This document shows positions 44,301 through 45,541 of a DNA stretch of 45,541 bases, in pieces. This DNA comes from Acanthamoeba lenticulata (Eukaryota; Discosea; Longamoebia; Acanthamoebidae): positions 1 to 45,541 of the forward strand of contig NAVB01000188.1 in NCBI GenBank assembly GCA_002179805.1, in the 5' to 3' direction. Under the pieces are notes generated by a model. It was not told where the DNA came from. It ran no database searches and saw only the letters and a list, made by a program, of their open reading frames with translations. Each line of letters begins with the position of its first letter. Within the stretch, counting starts at the first letter, position 1. Position numbers and translations under genes: made by a program.

Positions 44301-45541
44301 TCCAGGAGGAGCAGCAGGAGCTCCTGCAGCTCCGCCGCATAGCCGTGGGCCTGCCACAGCTCCCACAGGTCGCGCTCCCGTATGACGCCCTGTCTTTGCT
44401 TGCTGCAGCCGGCGGGCCATCAGGGCCCAGTCGACAAGAAATTTTCGAGGAGCATGGCGGCGAGGGCGGTGGGGTGCGTACGTGAGCGCGTCGGACAGAA
44501 CCGCGCGGAAGACGTGGAGCAGCCACAAGGGGTCGAGCAGCACCATCCGGGTGAGCAGAGACCGAGACGCCGCTTTCGTGTGCGCGCTGATAAGCCCTAC
44601 AAATAAATAAATAAATAAATAAAAAATAGAAATAAAAAGAATGATTAAATGAGCATTAGGTTAAAGCCCAGCTCTGAAGGCCGAGGGTACGCACCAATGC
44701 GGTGGAAGTGCTTGGTCACGGTCATGACCTGGTCCGGTCCAATGCCGCAGTCGTGCGCGGCCGAGACGTACTCGTCCCAGTCCATGATCGGCGGCATCCG
44801 CGTCAGCCGCTCGGAGGCCAGGCGCTCCTCAAACAGAACGGCGCCTCGCGAGATAAAGGCCGGCATGTAGGGCTGCGCGACCACAGCCTGGTAGATCGTG
44901 CGCACCAACAGCTCGACATCTGCAATACGTGTGAACGCACGTGAGTGAGTGGCCCACACCTGTGGATATGTGCATGGCAAAGGCTGCGCTACCTTTGCGG
45001 GTCTTGGAACTGACGATGATGGTGTTGCGGATCATGGGATACTTCTTGAGGAGCGCGTTGCCGTGGAAGACGGACGCGATCCGCTCCTTCTGCTCGGGGT
45101 TCGCGCAGCCTGGGCTGCTAGGATGCATCCCAACCACCAGCACCACCGACTTGCCCGCCCTGCGCCGCCGCACCAGCCCGAGGCCCTCAGGCTCATCGAA
45201 CTCAGTCACATTAGGGGGGTAAGAGCACGCACCGGCTGCGCAGGAGCTGAAGCCACTTCTCGACCGACTCGACGGTGAACTCGGCCAGGTTGACGGCCAG
45301 CACGTAGATGCACTTGTTGGCCAGGAAGCAGTGATAGGTGGGGTCGTCCACTGTCAGGCCGGTAATGTCGAGCGCGGAGAGGGTGACGTCAGCATTGGTC
45401 GAGGTGGGGTTGAGGCCGCGCGTGGTGGCCTTGATGACCAGGTCCGTAGCGCGCATCAGGTCCGGTTGCGTGTCGTAGCGCGACGATTGTCGTCCCTCCT
45501 CGCTCTCAACGCTCGCGCCCCTGGCGTCCACCAATTTTTTT
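38399..45541 (-). CDS. Roco protein: ROC-COR-kinase-WD40 (5' end outside the window)
   Basis: LRRK2-type order on one minus-strand gene, cut by the right edge before the P-loop. ROC: ALDITGLTVDDPTYHCFL (DxxG), YVLAVNLAEFTVESVEKW, IRNTIIVSSKTRKG. COR (about 44930-42100): PPIMDWDEYVSAAHDCGI, VLLDPLWLLHVFRAVLSD, then AINWFRVKSQVLVPCCHCL, with long Ser/Ala inserts. Kinase (about 41900-40640): FELK-type N-lobe with EHVAVK, LLDHRNLVRLEGICRGPFSI, IIHRDLKSTNVM, VSDFGLSTAHSLF, SDVYSYGIILSELVT. A Ser/Pro linker follows, then WD40 repeats (40310-38399: DGTIRVWDRRGKVLWDMRAH, SASSDRTIGLWDVRTFKRYH, LWSGSLDGSIRVWSK), ending VRRRPAT, TAG at 38399-38401. Roco proteins couple a GTPase to a kinase at membranes and the cytoskeleton. 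Several catalytic motifs deviate (see findings). LRR or other N-terminal repeats may lie beyond the window. Confidence 0.85.
41336..41402. repeat. GAT/GAA-type microsatellite in a Roco kinase intron
   Basis: GATGATGATGATGA and related trinucleotides fill the intron between the exons ending NLYDYLHT and starting GPLSWGEVL. This is simple sequence only; no coding or RNA role is evident. Confidence 0.5.

Overview
The window looks like nuclear DNA of a GC-rich, intron-dense amoebozoan, most likely Acanthamoeba or a close relative. This is inference from gene content and style. Most genes are cut by many short introns (about 50-100 bp, GT...AG, often with GCTGAC shortly before the 3' splice site), intergenic gaps are short, and the gene set is typical of a free-living amoeba: RasGEF, Roco kinase, PKB-like kinase, F-box/MORN, ankyrin and BET proteins. 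No prokaryotic operon, rRNA, tRNA, CRISPR array or transposon was recognised. Spliced spans are given from start codon to stop codon; exon edges were read by eye.

Layout, left to right: an SLC25 mitochondrial carrier (-, 80-1463); a coiled-coil protein of unknown function (-, 1783-3714), divergent from an FKRP/LicD-type glycan transferase (+, 3885-5177); a giant signalling gene (+, 5749-13728) with leucine-rich repeats, a diaphanous-type GBD/FH3 armadillo region, two talin-type F0-F1 modules, RasGEF-N and RasGEF; an intronless FAD monooxygenase (+, 14071-15573); an intronless HMG-box protein (-, 15835-16230); an Mrs2/CorA magnesium channel (+, 17223-19583); an unrecognised protein (-, 19682-21237) whose start lies 12 bp from that of a divergent F-box/MORN gene (+, 21250-23151); an intronless ankyrin-like protein with 27-residue repeats (-, 23315-24187); a PH-domain AGC kinase of PKB/Akt type (-, 24468-26888); a FAM173-type methyltransferase (+, 27950-28816); a ZIP-like membrane protein (+, 29091-30830); a BET protein with one bromodomain (-, 31074-34811); a CobW/COG0523 GTPase with two C-terminal membrane helices (-, 35661-37578); a small Ser-rich ORF (-, 37820-38095); and a Roco protein (ROC-COR-kinase-WD40, LRRK2-like order) running off the right edge (-, 38399 to beyond 45541).

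The genes are individually regulated eukaryotic units. Functional themes do recur: Ras/phosphoinositide signalling (RasGEF, PKB, Roco), mitochondrial function (SLC25, Mrs2, FAM173-like) and metal handling (Mrs2, ZIP-like, CobW). The most unusual item is the LRR-GBD/FH3-(F0F1)x2-RasGEF protein, which joins formin-type Rho sensing and talin-type Ras/Rap binding to Ras activation in one chain.
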